A program made the position numbers and the translations under genes. 48,428 nt of DNA from Chloroflexota bacterium (lineage in GTDB: Bacteria; Chloroflexota; Anaerolineae; Promineifilales; Promineifilaceae), in assembly GCA_020628815.1 (NCBI GenBank), contig JAHDEN010000025.1:1-48428 (forward strand), in the 5' to 3' direction. Under the pieces are notes generated by a model. The model did no database searches, was not told where the DNA came from, and saw only the letters and a program-made list of their open reading frames with translations. Below, piece after piece: positions 23,584-35,382 of the stretch (the stretch's first letter is position 1; every line of letters begins with the position of its first letter).

Positions 23584-25011
23584 TTAGGGGGCTTTTTGCT
23601 GGGTAAATTTGCCTCGGTAAGACGTTAACGAGGGGCGTGTTACACCGATATCAGCCTTCTTGTTGGATGCCCTGCGGAACTGCCATTGAACAAATCTAAC
23701 CCGATGAGCCATTGCGCGTCCCATGTTCCAGAGGAGCTTTGACCCTAAATCAGGATGATTTTCGATAATGCTAAGCGTGGTTTCTCGTTTTAAGACGAGC
23801 ACTTTGGCTCCGGCCCGGCCGGCGACCAGACGGGCGCTGCGCAACCCCTCATCGAACAGTGCCAACTCACCAGAGATTTGCCCCGGACGTAGCGTAGCCA
23901 TTTTGCGGAATTCGCCCTCGGCTTCTCCCGGCCGTTCAGGATCGTACCAGACTTCAACTGTTCCATCTTGAATCAAGAAAAGCTCTGTTCCGGCCTCTCT
24001 AATTTCGGCAATTACTTCCCCTTTTTTCCAAGTTGTCTGCTCCAATCTTTCCGCCAACAACACTCGGTCCGCTTCGGTTAACCCGTTCCCGATGTCTGAG
24101 TTGGTCAAAAATTTCGCAATGTCTTGCACTTTTTGTAACTCATCATCAGTGACCGGCAGATAGCGATTGCCCTGCGTAAATTGGAGACCCAAGAAGTTAG
24201 CGATCAGACGGCGCGTGTCTTCTTGGCGCTCAAACTGTGGCCAGTGGCCCGCCTTTGGCATGATCCTCAGGTCAGCTTTGGGCCATTCATCCGCAATCAC
24301 ACCTGCATCTCTTAACGGCACAGTATTGTCTTCTGCACCCCAAATGACTAGGGCTGGGGTCAAAATGTCTTTTAGTCGGCCGCTCAAATTATTGTTTTGC
24401 ATCGCCGCAAAGCATTCAGCTCGCACCACACCTTGATCCGGCCGACGTGCGTCTTCTTTCAAGCGATTATAATCTTCCATCGTGATGCCGGTCCTTTGAG
24501 CAAAAGAAGCTGGCCTCATAATTCGGTCGGTAATCGATGATGAAATGCGTTCAATAAATCGGGACAGTAGCCGGGTGGATGAAAACTGTTCCAGCTTCGT
24601 GATGGGGGAAACGATCGTGTTCACATAAACAGAAAGTTTTCCAGTGACAGTCGGGCTGATCAAGATTAATTTGTTGACCAGGGCTGGATGGCGCTCTGAT
24701 AGAGTGATTGAAATCATGCCACCCATCGAGTGACCCACAAGAATGACAGATCCGTCGTATAACGTTTCGACAAACTCAGCCAGTAGGTCTGCATATTTAT
24801 CAATTGAAACTTGTGATTTTAGCCGTGGAGAGTTTCCATAGCCGGGTAAATCCACAGCCACGCACCAATACCGCTGCGATAGCAGCTTCATGAGCGGAGA
24901 CATGGCGTATGCGGAACTTGACCATCCATGGATTAGTAGGACTAGTTGGCGATCCCTTCTTCCTTCCTCGTAAAAATTAATTTGCTGATTCTGGACACGT
25001 AGTGTTGACAC
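23584..25011 (-). CDS. Alpha/beta hydrolase fused to a cyclic-nucleotide-binding domain
   Basis: A 475-residue two-domain protein. Residues 1-275 are an alpha/beta hydrolase: oxyanion loop IHGWSSSAYAM, nucleophile GHSMGG, acid in VIWGAEDNTVPL, and histidine in PKAGHWPQFE, a complete catalytic triad with a helical cap. After a linker, residues of about 300-455 are a cNMP-binding domain: KKGEVIAEIREAGTELFLIQDGTVEVW, then a phosphate-binding cassette PGQISGELALFDEGLRSARLV containing the expected Gly-Glu and Arg. Such a fusion suggests a hydrolase gated by cAMP or cGMP, or targeted by the domain. The start is GTG, with GGGAG six bases upstream. No signal peptide. It converges with the GT2 gene. 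Substrate unknown. Confidence 0.9.
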   Translation of the reverse strand: MSTLRVQNQQINFYEEGRRDRQLVLLIHGWSSSAYAMSPLMKLLSQRYWCVAVDLPGYGNSPRLKSQVSIDKYADLLAEFVETLYDGSVILVGHSMGGMISITLSERHPALVNKLILISPTVTGKLSVYVNTIVSPITKLEQFSSTRLLSRFIERISSSITDRIMRPASFAQRTGITMEDYNRLKEDARRPDQGVVRAECFAAMQNNNLSGRLKDILTPALVIWGAEDNTVPLRDAGVIADEWPKADLRIMPKAGHWPQFERQEDTRRLIANFLGLQFTQGNRYLPVTDDELQKVQDIAKFLTNSDIGNGLTEADRVLLAERLEQTTWKKGEVIAEIREAGTELFLIQDGTVEVWYDPERPGEAEGEFRKMATLRPGQISGELALFDEGLRSARLVAGRAGAKVLVLKRETTLSIIENHPDLGSKLLWNMGRAMAHRVRFVQWQFRRASNKKADIGVTRPSLTSYRGKFTQQKAP

Positions 25012-25021
25012 TAAAATCTCC

Positions 25022-25039
25022 CTAGCAAATGATTGCTAG
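25022..25039. promoter_or_regulatory. Hairpin abutting the hydrolase ribosome site
   Basis: CTAGCAA (25022-25028) and TTGCTAG (25033-25039) form a perfect seven-base hairpin with a four-base loop. In the minus-strand mRNA it ends at the GGGAG ribosome site of the alpha/beta hydrolase gene. It could modulate translation of that GTG-started gene or be part of an operator. Confidence 0.4.
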
Positions 25040-25496
25040 ATTTTAATAGCGATTAGTCAAAGCTATTTTTGGCGATTAACTATTCGCCTAATCAACAATT
25101 TTCGGTGACATTGGCAGATTTGACAAATAATTGAGACAAAAGTATCAACCGATCTGTAAACTATTTAACAAATTGCATAAAAAAGAGGTTGAGAAAACCG
25201 AATAATTAAGCATCCGTTTAGTTAGCTCGTGTTTTATATGACTAGATGACTTCTTTCGAAGCGGCCGATTGTCTGTTAAATTGGTAGGGAAATGTTCTCA
25301 AAGCGTAATCATCACCTGCCGACTAATCAAACGCTTGTTAGAATTGTTTGAATATCAAAATAATAATAGGACTTTCGCCTGAAAGGATTCCCAACTTTGC
25401 AGAAGTACGTTTTGTATGCTTCTGTAGACCCCAAAAGCAAAAGCCCCAATTTTAAGCCAGTGCGCTGCACTGATTGACCCATTCTGGAGAAAGAAT
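25040..25496. other. AT-rich divergent spacer
   Basis: This region between the hydrolase (minus) and the acyl-CoA dehydrogenase (plus) is AT-rich and has no credible ORF. It holds a small hairpin GGCGA/TCGCC (25071-25088) next to a repeated GCGATTA word. It also holds CAGAAG/CTTCTG (25400-25424), which could be a leader hairpin of the plus-strand gene. I see no convincing -35/-10 pair on either strand. Confidence 0.4.
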
Positions 25497-26666
25497 ATGT
25501 TTAGCTACGACTTTTTGACCGACGAGCATCGTGAAATTCAGGCGATGGCGCGTCAGTTTGCGCAAGATCAGATTGCACCTATCGCAGAACAGTTTGATCA
25601 TACCGGTGATTTTCCCATGGAAACCGTCAAGAAAATGGGGGAATTGGGATTTATGGGGATTGAAGTGCCGATGGAGTATGACGGAGCTGAGATGGACCCT
25701 CTGGCGTATGCGATCGTGATGGAAGAAATTTCTAAAGCGGATGCGAGCCACGGCACAATCGTTTCTGTTAATAATTCGCTGTATGGCAAAGGGCTACTCC
25801 TTTTTGGAACAGATGAACAAAAGAAAAAATATCTGGCTCCGGTTGCTCGGGGTGATAAATTGGGCGCGTATTCGTTAACCGAGCCGATGAGCGGCAGTGA
25901 TTCTGGCACGATGAAGAGCCGCGCGGTTTTGAATGCGGCCGGAACCCATTACACCCTGAATGGGGTTAAGTCTTGGGTCACCAACGGACCTGTCGCAGAT
26001 TTCATTGTGGTATTTACAATGACTGAGGAAGGGAAAGGACACAATGGAATCACCGCGTTCATGATCGAAACAGATAAACCGGGGATATCGATTGGAAAAA
26101 CCGAGCCAAAACTAGGTATCCGTGCAAGTGCGACATGTGAAATCCACTACGATAATTATGAGATTCCAGTCGAGAATGTGCTGGGCGAGGTTGGCAAAGG
26201 ATTTAAGGTTGCAATGACAATTTTAGACCACGGCCGAATCGGAATTGCGGCACAGGCATTAGGCATTGCGGCCGCCGCCTACGAGGCCAGCGTTGCGTAT
26301 GCCAAAGAGCGGGAAGCGTTTGGGCAAAAAATCGGGCAGTTCCAAATGATTCAGCAAAAGCTAGCAGATATGTACGTCGAAGTTGAATCGAGCCGGATGC
26401 TCACCTATCATGCTGCGCTTGAGTCTGCTAAGGCGAAGAAAAACGGAACCCGCTTTACACTGCCAGCGAGTGCGGCGAAGCTCAAAGCGAGCGAAACGGC
26501 TATGTGGGTGGCGACAGAGGCTGTTCAAATCCATGGTGGCATGGGGTATTCGAAAGAGATGCCGATTGAACGTTATTTCCGGGATGCGAAAATCACACAA
26601 ATTTATGAAGGAACCAGCGAGGTTCAACGTATGGTGATTTCTCGGAACTTAACCGGACTCCGTTAG
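25497..26666 (+). CDS. Acyl-CoA dehydrogenase (short-chain type)
   Basis: A 389-residue FAD enzyme that introduces a trans-2 double bond into acyl-CoA and passes electrons to ETF. It is a full-length ACAD: the N-terminal helical domain (LTDEHREIQAMARQFAQ), the middle flavin-contact segment YSLTEPMSGSDSGTMKSRA with SWVTNG, and the C-terminal domain QIHGGMGYSKEMPIERYFRDAK. The catalytic glutamate is in IYEGTSEVQRMVI, at the position typical of short-chain/butyryl-CoA dehydrogenases. GGAGA lies seven bases before the ATG. It stands alone: no thiolase, enoyl-CoA hydratase or ETF gene is adjacent, so chain length and pathway (fatty acid or branched-chain amino acid) are open. Confidence 0.95.
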   Translation: MFSYDFLTDEHREIQAMARQFAQDQIAPIAEQFDHTGDFPMETVKKMGELGFMGIEVPMEYDGAEMDPLAYAIVMEEISKADASHGTIVSVNNSLYGKGLLLFGTDEQKKKYLAPVARGDKLGAYSLTEPMSGSDSGTMKSRAVLNAAGTHYTLNGVKSWVTNGPVADFIVVFTMTEEGKGHNGITAFMIETDKPGISIGKTEPKLGIRASATCEIHYDNYEIPVENVLGEVGKGFKVAMTILDHGRIGIAAQALGIAAAAYEASVAYAKEREAFGQKIGQFQMIQQKLADMYVEVESSRMLTYHAALESAKAKKNGTRFTLPASAAKLKASETAMWVATEAVQIHGGMGYSKEMPIERYFRDAKITQIYEGTSEVQRMVISRNLTGLR

Positions 26667-26680
26667 ATTCAAAACGTTAG

Positions 26681-26731
26681 GTGAGGAATATGAAGGACGG
26701 GATTCAATCTTTCGTCCTTCATACTTCTCAC
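26681..26731. terminator. Bidirectional terminator hairpin
   Basis: Nineteen-base arms at 26681-26699 and 26713-26731 pair with two mismatches around a 13-base loop; the inner 11 bases (TATGAAGGACG/CGTCCTTCATA) are perfect. The hairpin lies between the convergent acyl-CoA dehydrogenase and amidohydrolase genes and is followed by TTT on the plus side. Confidence 0.7.
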
Positions 26732-26740
26732 TTTAAACGA

Positions 26741-28168
26741 CTACAGGTTGCCTGCCTCCATCGCCTCTAGCAATTTCATAGACCTTTGCACAGGGTCGGC
26801 CGCGACATTGTTTGCGACTATTTCCCCTTGAATCTGAACATTCTCACGAATCGCCTGCTCGTCTAGTGTGTTAATGATTCTGTCTCGCATGACGAATTTG
26901 CCATCGATCATTGAATGGACAACTTCTCGGCCGGTGGCGGCAAATATCAGATTGGGAACCAGCGTTCTGATCGGCCCATCTAAGATGGGCAACACATTGG
27001 CTTCTGTCACATCAAGGCAGATCAGGTCAGCTTTTTTTCCAACTTCTAAAGAGCCAATCTCATCGTCGAGCCCAAGTGCTTTGGCCCCTTCAATTGTTCC
27101 CATGCGCAATACCTCCCATGCTGGCAAAGTGGTTGGATCTTTGTACTTAATCTTGTTAAACAGCGAGGTTAGCTTCATCTCATTCCAAATGTTGTGGCAA
27201 TTATTTCCGGCCGCTTGATCAGACCCCAAACAAACAGAACCGCCTGCTTGGCGAAAGACATGGGCCGGTGGGACGATCCCATCAATAATGCCGATACTGC
27301 CAGAGCACAAAGCCATCTTCGCACCTGATTTGGCAATCAGTTCGGTCTCTTCGTCCGTCGCTTCGGTTAGATGGACGGCTAGCAGCTGCTCGTCCAAGTA
27401 GCCAATTTCTTGTAAGAAAGCGGGAGTGCGTTCCCCATACCGTTTAACCATTTGGTCAATTTCTCGATCCCCCTGAGCTGTATGGACATGCACCATCAAG
27501 CCACGGTCGGCCGCCATCTTTTTGCATTCCATAAACTGGTCTAAACCGATCATGTCTGGCCCTTGGGGGCCGTACATAACATTGATCCGGCCGTCATAAG
27601 CCCTGTTCCAATTGTCAATAAAAGCGGTAGCTTGATCGATTGTTTCTTTTCCACGGGCCTCATCAAACGGGTACAGATCTCCGATTTTTAAGCCTGCCAT
27701 CCCTTGAGCCGGCAGTGAGTTGATCCGTGCGGTTAAAACCGCACGCACACCGGCCGATGCAAAAACATCTCCCCAGCCGTCAACGGGCCAAGCATAATCT
27801 CCAAACAACGTAGTACCCGCCTTGATTCCTTCAACAACAGCACAACGGGTTCCGGCCAAAAAGGCGGCCGGGGTCATATATTTATGATAGGGGGCTAGTC
27901 CCGCTTGCATCCAATTCCATATGTCTTGAGCCACACCACGTACAACCGCATAGGATGCATGCATATGTCCATCGATTAACCCAGGCATAATACACATGTT
28001 ACGCGCATCAATAGTTTCTTTAGCAACTACACTCTGTTTTAAATCAGACGTTGCCCCTACTGCTTTAATTCGGCCGTTCTCAACCGCAATCGCACCATTT
28101 CTTACATATCCAACCCCGTCACCCGACATCGTGAGCAGGTGAGCATTTTCAAACAAATAATCTGCCAT
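26741..28168 (-). CDS. ATZ/TRZ-type amidohydrolase (deaminase-like)
   Basis: A 475-residue metal-dependent hydrolase of the cytosine-deaminase/chlorohydrolase branch of the amidohydrolase superfamily. The metal ligands are in order: IMPGLIDGHMHASY (HxH), MVHVHTAQGDREID, LLAVHLTEATDEE and VCLGSDQAAGNN (final Asp). The C-terminal EVGKKADLICLDV strand closes the small beta domain. Family members deaminate S-adenosylhomocysteine, methylthioadenosine, guanine or s-triazines. Here GSDQAAGNN and the absence of a typical MTA/SAH-deaminase neighbour leave the substrate open. AGAGGA precedes the ATG by four bases. Length is normal (about 440-480). Confidence 0.9.
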   Translation of the reverse strand: MADYLFENAHLLTMSGDGVGYVRNGAIAVENGRIKAVGATSDLKQSVVAKETIDARNMCIMPGLIDGHMHASYAVVRGVAQDIWNWMQAGLAPYHKYMTPAAFLAGTRCAVVEGIKAGTTLFGDYAWPVDGWGDVFASAGVRAVLTARINSLPAQGMAGLKIGDLYPFDEARGKETIDQATAFIDNWNRAYDGRINVMYGPQGPDMIGLDQFMECKKMAADRGLMVHVHTAQGDREIDQMVKRYGERTPAFLQEIGYLDEQLLAVHLTEATDEETELIAKSGAKMALCSGSIGIIDGIVPPAHVFRQAGGSVCLGSDQAAGNNCHNIWNEMKLTSLFNKIKYKDPTTLPAWEVLRMGTIEGAKALGLDDEIGSLEVGKKADLICLDVTEANVLPILDGPIRTLVPNLIFAATGREVVHSMIDGKFVMRDRIINTLDEQAIRENVQIQGEIVANNVAADPVQRSMKLLEAMEAGNL

Positions 28169-28382
28169 AATTTCCTCTCTTTATCTGAGCACTTATTGAT
28201 CGGTCTGATTGTAGGCGTCTATCCGATTTTTAAAAAGCACTTGCTTGTTGATGGTAAAAGCTGAGCAGTACCAATATCCTAAAGAGTTTCATTGGACCGT
28301 TACCCATATCGTAAGAAATGTGACCTAAGGTTGTTTTTATAAAGTTATAAATTGGTTATTATCATAATAACCGGGGTTGAAT

Positions 28383-30746
<2,364 letters not shown>

Positions 30747-30775
30747 ACGACTGAAGCCAACTTAATATTGTTTAT

Positions 30776-30816
30776 AGCCCTCGGGTGCACTTAACTTGTG
30801 CATTCGGGGGCTTTTT
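30776..30816 (+). terminator. Rho-independent terminator
   Basis: AGCCCTCGGGTGCAC (30776-30790) pairs with GTGCATTCGGGGGCT (30798-30812) around a seven-base loop and runs straight into TTTTT. It is 30 bases after the secreted-protein stop. This is the clearest intrinsic terminator in the window. Confidence 0.92.
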
Positions 30817-30879
30817 GTTTGGCTTATTTGGAATTGAAATGTGGTTGCATCTAACTTGACGGCATGTTGTCACTAGGCA

Positions 30880-31207
30880 TCGACAAGGGCATCTGTTTCA
30901 ACTGTTGTAGTAAAGCAACTTGGCAAAAAATTATCATCCTAGGGCACCCCAAGGGCATTTCCTGCGGGTATGAGCCATTCGGTAAAATTGATTTTAAAAT
31001 CCAAGTTTTTCCCCGAATGACTGGCCGCTACGGTTGAATTCGCGCCGAAGGGGCTAGTCATCGTTAGGCGAAGGTGCCAATCTCCGATTGGCATGTAAGG
31101 CTAGCGACGATGGCTCGCCCTGACATGGAAAAATTTGAGGCAAAAAGACTCAACTCTCTTGTGCATAATTCCAATAGTTGGAACAGATACCACAAGGGAC
31201 ACCCCTT
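30880..31207 (+). repeat. Dispersed hairpin repeat, copy A
   Basis: This stretch is similar to 42505-42795. Shared landmarks are AACTGTTGTA, GGCAAAAA-TTATCAT, GAGCCATTCGG, TTTTTCCCCGAATGACT, GGGGCTAGTCATCG, GATGGCTCGCCCTGACATGG and GACTCAA. It contains an inverted repeat (31017-31029 with 31049-31061, two mismatches). A right-hand element, ATGGCTCGCCC (31110-31120), pairs loosely with GAGCCAT (30972-30978). It fills most of the 535-base gap between the secreted protein and the ABC permease. No transposase is present, so a non-autonomous element or a relic is likely. Confidence 0.75.
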
Positions 31208-31281
31208 CAAGATGAATTATGCTACGAACACGATGATTTCCGGAGCTGGGCGATTTAATGGCAAACCATTAGCCACGCTGG

Positions 31282-33690
31282 CTATTCATAGGCTAAAACT
31301 TCTCGGATCGTAAGCCTAGCTGCATTTCGGGCCGGAATGATGCTGGCAATTGTGGCCAACGCCAACACACCAAGCAACCATATCCAAAATCCACGGACAC
31401 TGAAGTGAAGGGGCAATGGAGAGTTGATCATCGCCTCGCTGATGATGCGTAGCAGAACGACACTAATTGGGAATGACAAGACAGCTCCGAAAACCCAGCT
31501 GATAAATCCGATTGAAAGCCCTTCAAGAATGACTGTGCGCATAATTTCAGTATCAATCGCACCAATGGCACGCATAACACCGATCTCGCGCGTCCGCTCA
31601 AGCACGTTCATCGACATCGTACCGGCCAGCCCAATCGACCCGACAACCGCTGTTAGAAGCGCCATCGTCATAAAAAATGTCACAAGCACGCCGATCGCCT
31701 CGGCCGCACTTTCAGTCACTTCTTTCCCCGCTTCAACATTGCGCACACGGTAGCCAGCTTCATCTAATTTGTCATTGATGCGTTTGGCCGCAAGTTGCTG
31801 CCCGGTCAGGGATTGATCTTTGGTAACCACCCTAAACGAGGTTCCCTGACCAATTTGATTGGTTTGCACCGCAATTGTTTCATACGGCACGTATCCTAAA
31901 ATTGTTTCACCGTTGGGGTCAGGAAACGAGAAGATGCCCACGATCTCCCAAAGCTCTTCACGGCCGCCGTTTATCTCAACCGGAATCAGCCCCCCAACTT
32001 TTAGATCGGGCACCCTATCAAGAGCGAGATCCGCAATAACGACCGCTTTTGTGTCAGATTGGATGAGCCAACGCCCTTCTAAAATACGCGGGGCGACCAA
32101 CTCACTATCAGCCGGGGGAGCCAGCATGGTTAAGGCTTCACCCGTTTCGCTGTCAGGTATTTGGATTTCGCTAGATGCAAAGAGCCACGGCTCGATAAAT
32201 TCAACCCCTTCAACCTCGTTGATGGTTTGACTGATTTTGTCTACTCGATACGGCCGATCTGTATCAACAATTACATCGGCGATAAACAGATCCCCAATGC
32301 TGTTGATGAATTGATTAAGCGATTCGCGCACGTTAAATACAGCGATGAAAATAGCACCCGCCATAGTTAGTGTGAATAGGGTTAAAGCCAAGCGCCCCCG
32401 TTTGCGGAAGGTGTTGCGCACCGAAAGCAAGATCGGCCGAGCGATCCAAGCGATCGATTCACCAATCCGGTCTAAACGAGATTCACGGCTGCTGCCACCT
32501 TGACCGGCCGTGTTGCTGATCGCTCGGGCCACAGTGGTTCGTGATCCTGATCGAACAGGAATAAACCCGGCCGCAATCGGCACAATAATGGCGATGACCG
32601 CCTGAGTGGCAATCGACGCCGGAATGAAGCGAAACCCTTGAACTGTAACGGCCAGTAGCCCGGCCATGTAATTGGCGAGCGCAAATCCGCCCCATGCCGA
32701 TAGCGGGATAGAAATGAGCAACGCTAACAGGCTAAACGTCCCTATCAACGACAAATACATCGCTGTGATCTGGCGGCTATGCGCCCCGATCAGCTTCATC
32801 ACCCCGATTTGGCGCAAATGTTGAGCCAGCAGAGCGTTAAGCGTGTTGGCAATTAGCGAGCTACCCAATAGGAGCATCAAGGCTCCCATTGCGCCCAGAA
32901 CGCCTAAAATCGCCAATACGGTTGATTCCATCGGATGTTCGCGCGTGGTGCCGGTCCAGCGTCTAAAAATGCGGTCATCCCGCTTTTTCAGTCTTTCTTC
33001 AACCCGGTCCGCCACTTCGTCAACATGCACAATATCGTTTGAGTCACCTTCTACACGAGCCACAATTTGATTAAACGATGAATCTCGGCCAAGCCATTCT
33101 AGCGTGTCTAGCGTGACATAGGCATGGGGTTCTGCGTTCGGGCCACCGCGCACACCTTGATCCAAAACAAAGCCAACGGCCGGCATTTCTCGGGTGGTTC
33201 CATTGGATAACTGGACGAGCAAGTTGTCGCCAACGGCGATATCAAGCTCGTTCCGAATACGATCTTCGAGCAGAATTTCTCGACGGCCGGGGGTAGATGC
33301 CCCTTCTATCGTATGGTGAACAAAAATGTTTGATTGGGTAAAGTCTTCTTGCCCCACAACGCGCAACGCCTGCCACGTGCTGCCACCATCTTGGCTGATG
33401 CGTAATACCGCTCTGTGTCTTCCTTCTACGTCCGCAAGGCCATCAATTTTGGCAATGGTGTCTACAAAGCTTTGATCGAACGGGATCACATTAAATTCAA
33501 TGTTTGCCGGTTGGGACTCTGCATAGCTGACCTCCATATCCTCGGCCAAAATAACGTATGAGGTAATGATGGTGCCAAGCGCGAAAACGCCGACAGCGAT
33601 TGATGCGACTACGAGCGCTGTGCGGGCTCGGTTTTCCCATAAATCTAAAAAGACTTTTTGCCATCTGGGGCGGGTTTCAATAGTTGACAT
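31282..33690 (-). CDS. FtsX/MacB-type ABC permease
   Basis: An 802-residue inner-membrane permease with two FtsX domains. The first transmembrane helix is ARTALVVASIAVGVFALGTI, followed by a large extracytoplasmic MacB-PCD-like domain (about residues 50-250). Three helices follow (AILGVLGAMGALMLLLGSSL and next), then a second helix (LALTLFTLTMAGAIFIAVFN), a second outer domain and the last three helices with VLERTREIGVMRAIGAIDTEIM, the FtsX family box. The duplicated form (about 800) is typical of ABC3 permeases for lipoprotein, peptide or drug export. The ATPase gene lies upstream in the same direction, 46 bases apart. No Shine-Dalgarno sequence precedes its ATG. Confidence 0.93.
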   Translation of the reverse strand: MSTIETRPRWQKVFLDLWENRARTALVVASIAVGVFALGTIITSYVILAEDMEVSYAESQPANIEFNVIPFDQSFVDTIAKIDGLADVEGRHRAVLRISQDGGSTWQALRVVGQEDFTQSNIFVHHTIEGASTPGRREILLEDRIRNELDIAVGDNLLVQLSNGTTREMPAVGFVLDQGVRGGPNAEPHAYVTLDTLEWLGRDSSFNQIVARVEGDSNDIVHVDEVADRVEERLKKRDDRIFRRWTGTTREHPMESTVLAILGVLGAMGALMLLLGSSLIANTLNALLAQHLRQIGVMKLIGAHSRQITAMYLSLIGTFSLLALLISIPLSAWGGFALANYMAGLLAVTVQGFRFIPASIATQAVIAIIVPIAAGFIPVRSGSRTTVARAISNTAGQGGSSRESRLDRIGESIAWIARPILLSVRNTFRKRGRLALTLFTLTMAGAIFIAVFNVRESLNQFINSIGDLFIADVIVDTDRPYRVDKISQTINEVEGVEFIEPWLFASSEIQIPDSETGEALTMLAPPADSELVAPRILEGRWLIQSDTKAVVIADLALDRVPDLKVGGLIPVEINGGREELWEIVGIFSFPDPNGETILGYVPYETIAVQTNQIGQGTSFRVVTKDQSLTGQQLAAKRINDKLDEAGYRVRNVEAGKEVTESAAEAIGVLVTFFMTMALLTAVVGSIGLAGTMSMNVLERTREIGVMRAIGAIDTEIMRTVILEGLSIGFISWVFGAVLSFPISVVLLRIISEAMINSPLPLHFSVRGFWIWLLGVLALATIASIIPARNAARLTIREVLAYE

Positions 33691-33736
33691 GAGTTAAGAA
33701 CGGCGCGGGTTGTTGGGCCGGTAAAAGTTAAGGGAG

Positions 33737-35338
33737 TTAATCACCAGGAACCGGAACGGGTTGCTCGGTATGGTCGGGGCTAGGCAATTGGTCAGTTTGG
33801 GAGTGGCCGACTGATAATTCAGGCTCGTCTTCTCGGTTGACGACCAAACCATCGGCCAGGGTAATGGTGCGATGGGTGAAGCGGGTAAGCCCAGGATCGT
33901 GGGTAACGATCAGAATTGTTTTCCCATCGGCCGACAGTTTGTTAAACAGATTGATAATTGTGTTGGCCGATTTTGTATCTAGATTTCCGGTAGGCTCGTC
34001 TGCAACAATAATCGATGGGTCTGTCGCCATCGAGCGTGCAATTGCGGCACTTTGCTGTTGCCCTGTAGAGAGAGAGTCTGGGAATTTATGGGCCTCTTCT
34101 TCTAATCCCACCATTTTTAGCAGATCCATCGCTCGGTCAAAACGCTCGGCCGGATCAAACGTGTTGGTGTAATCCATCGGCAGCATGGTATTTTCAACCA
34201 TCGTAAGCGTGGGCAATAGTTGGAAAAACTGGAATACGATCCCCATGTTTTTCCCTCGCCATTGGGCCCTCTCACTTTCGCTTAAATCGTAAATGTTGTT
34301 GCCGCCAATTGTGACCGTGCCAGAGGTTGGATGGTCGATGCCGGTCAACATGTTTAGCAAGGTCGATTTTCCACTCCCTGATTTACCAACGATGGCGACA
34401 AAATCCCCGTAATTAAATTCAAGATCGATCCCTTTGAGCGCGGTAAATTCACCGGCCGGGCCGACGTAGGTTTTGATCACACTGTCTAATTTGATGGCAA
34501 GTTCTTTTTTGTGTGTGTTTCCGGTGGTGATAATCGGATCGAGCTTGACCCCTTTCAAGTTTTCAGCTTCGTCATCTTCTGTTTCTGCGATGGCACGCAG
34601 ATCGGCCGGTTTGATTTTTCCATTCCCATCTAATTCTGGGGTTGAAACAACACCATCAACAATATGCAGCACCCGATCAAAACGGTCTGCCAAATTCATG
34701 TCATGGGTAACCATCACAACCGTTTTGCCACGGGCCACCAGCTTTTCAAATATTTTAAAAATTCGGTCAGATGTTTTTGTATCCAAGCTGCCGGTCGGTT
34801 CGTCGGCAATAATAACTTGCGGATCGTTGACCAGTGCGCGTGCAATGGCTACCCGCTGTTTTTGCCCACCAGAAATATGGGCCGGTATCTTGTGAGAATG
34901 CTCTCCGATCTCAACTTCATCCAGCAGTTCTTGGGCCAATTTGCGACTTTTCCAACGCTGGAAGAATCCGGCAAAGTCTTGAGGCAGAATTACGTTGTCT
35001 ACCAAGTTCAACATTGGCAACAGCTCAAACGATTGATAAACAATCCCAACATTTTTACCACGCCATGTGGCTAATTCATTTTGATCAAGGGCATGAATCG
35101 GCTGGGTGGTGCCATCGGCCGGATCGGTGTAGATCACTTCCCCCGAGCTGATTTGGCTAACCCCAGAAATCATGTTGAGCAGGGTTGACTTCCCGGCGCC
35201 TGATTTTCCGATAATACCCAAGAACTCCCCCGGATAAATATCGACATTGACCTTATCCAGCGCGGTAAAATCACCCGCGCCGGTGGTGAATACTTTTGAC
35301 ACATCTGCAAGTTTGAATAAAGGTTTAGTTTTGGTCAT
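33737..35338 (-). CDS. Tandem-domain ABC transporter ATPase (LolD/MacB type)
   Basis: A 533-residue ATPase with two complete nucleotide-binding domains in one chain. Domain 1: GKSGAGKSTLLNMISG, signature ISGGQKQRVAIARAL, Walker B VIIADEPTGSLD. Domain 2: GKSGSGKSTLLNMLTG, signature LSTGQQQSAAIARSM, Walker B IIVADEPTGNLD, switch histidine in VTHDPG. The second signature has Thr-Gly-Gln for Gly-Gly-Gln, so its ATP site could be weaker. Single-domain LolD/MacB ATPases have about 230 residues; here the fusion matches the two-fold permease encoded downstream. A short Pro/acidic tail follows. Divergent from the TetR gene, whose product probably represses this operon. Confidence 0.94.
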   Translation of the reverse strand: MTKTKPLFKLADVSKVFTTGAGDFTALDKVNVDIYPGEFLGIIGKSGAGKSTLLNMISGVSQISSGEVIYTDPADGTTQPIHALDQNELATWRGKNVGIVYQSFELLPMLNLVDNVILPQDFAGFFQRWKSRKLAQELLDEVEIGEHSHKIPAHISGGQKQRVAIARALVNDPQVIIADEPTGSLDTKTSDRIFKIFEKLVARGKTVVMVTHDMNLADRFDRVLHIVDGVVSTPELDGNGKIKPADLRAIAETEDDEAENLKGVKLDPIITTGNTHKKELAIKLDSVIKTYVGPAGEFTALKGIDLEFNYGDFVAIVGKSGSGKSTLLNMLTGIDHPTSGTVTIGGNNIYDLSESERAQWRGKNMGIVFQFFQLLPTLTMVENTMLPMDYTNTFDPAERFDRAMDLLKMVGLEEEAHKFPDSLSTGQQQSAAIARSMATDPSIIVADEPTGNLDTKSANTIINLFNKLSADGKTILIVTHDPGLTRFTHRTITLADGLVVNREDEPELSVGHSQTDQLPSPDHTEQPVPVPGD

Positions 35339-35382
35339 AAATCAAAATGTCCACAAAAACCGGAAAGCTGGGAACTTTTAAA

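Noticed and set aside
31074..31313. 79-codon ORF upstream of the ABC permease
   Set aside because: It lies in dispersed repeat A, has no ribosome site and runs into the permease 3' end; recorded as a repeat instead.
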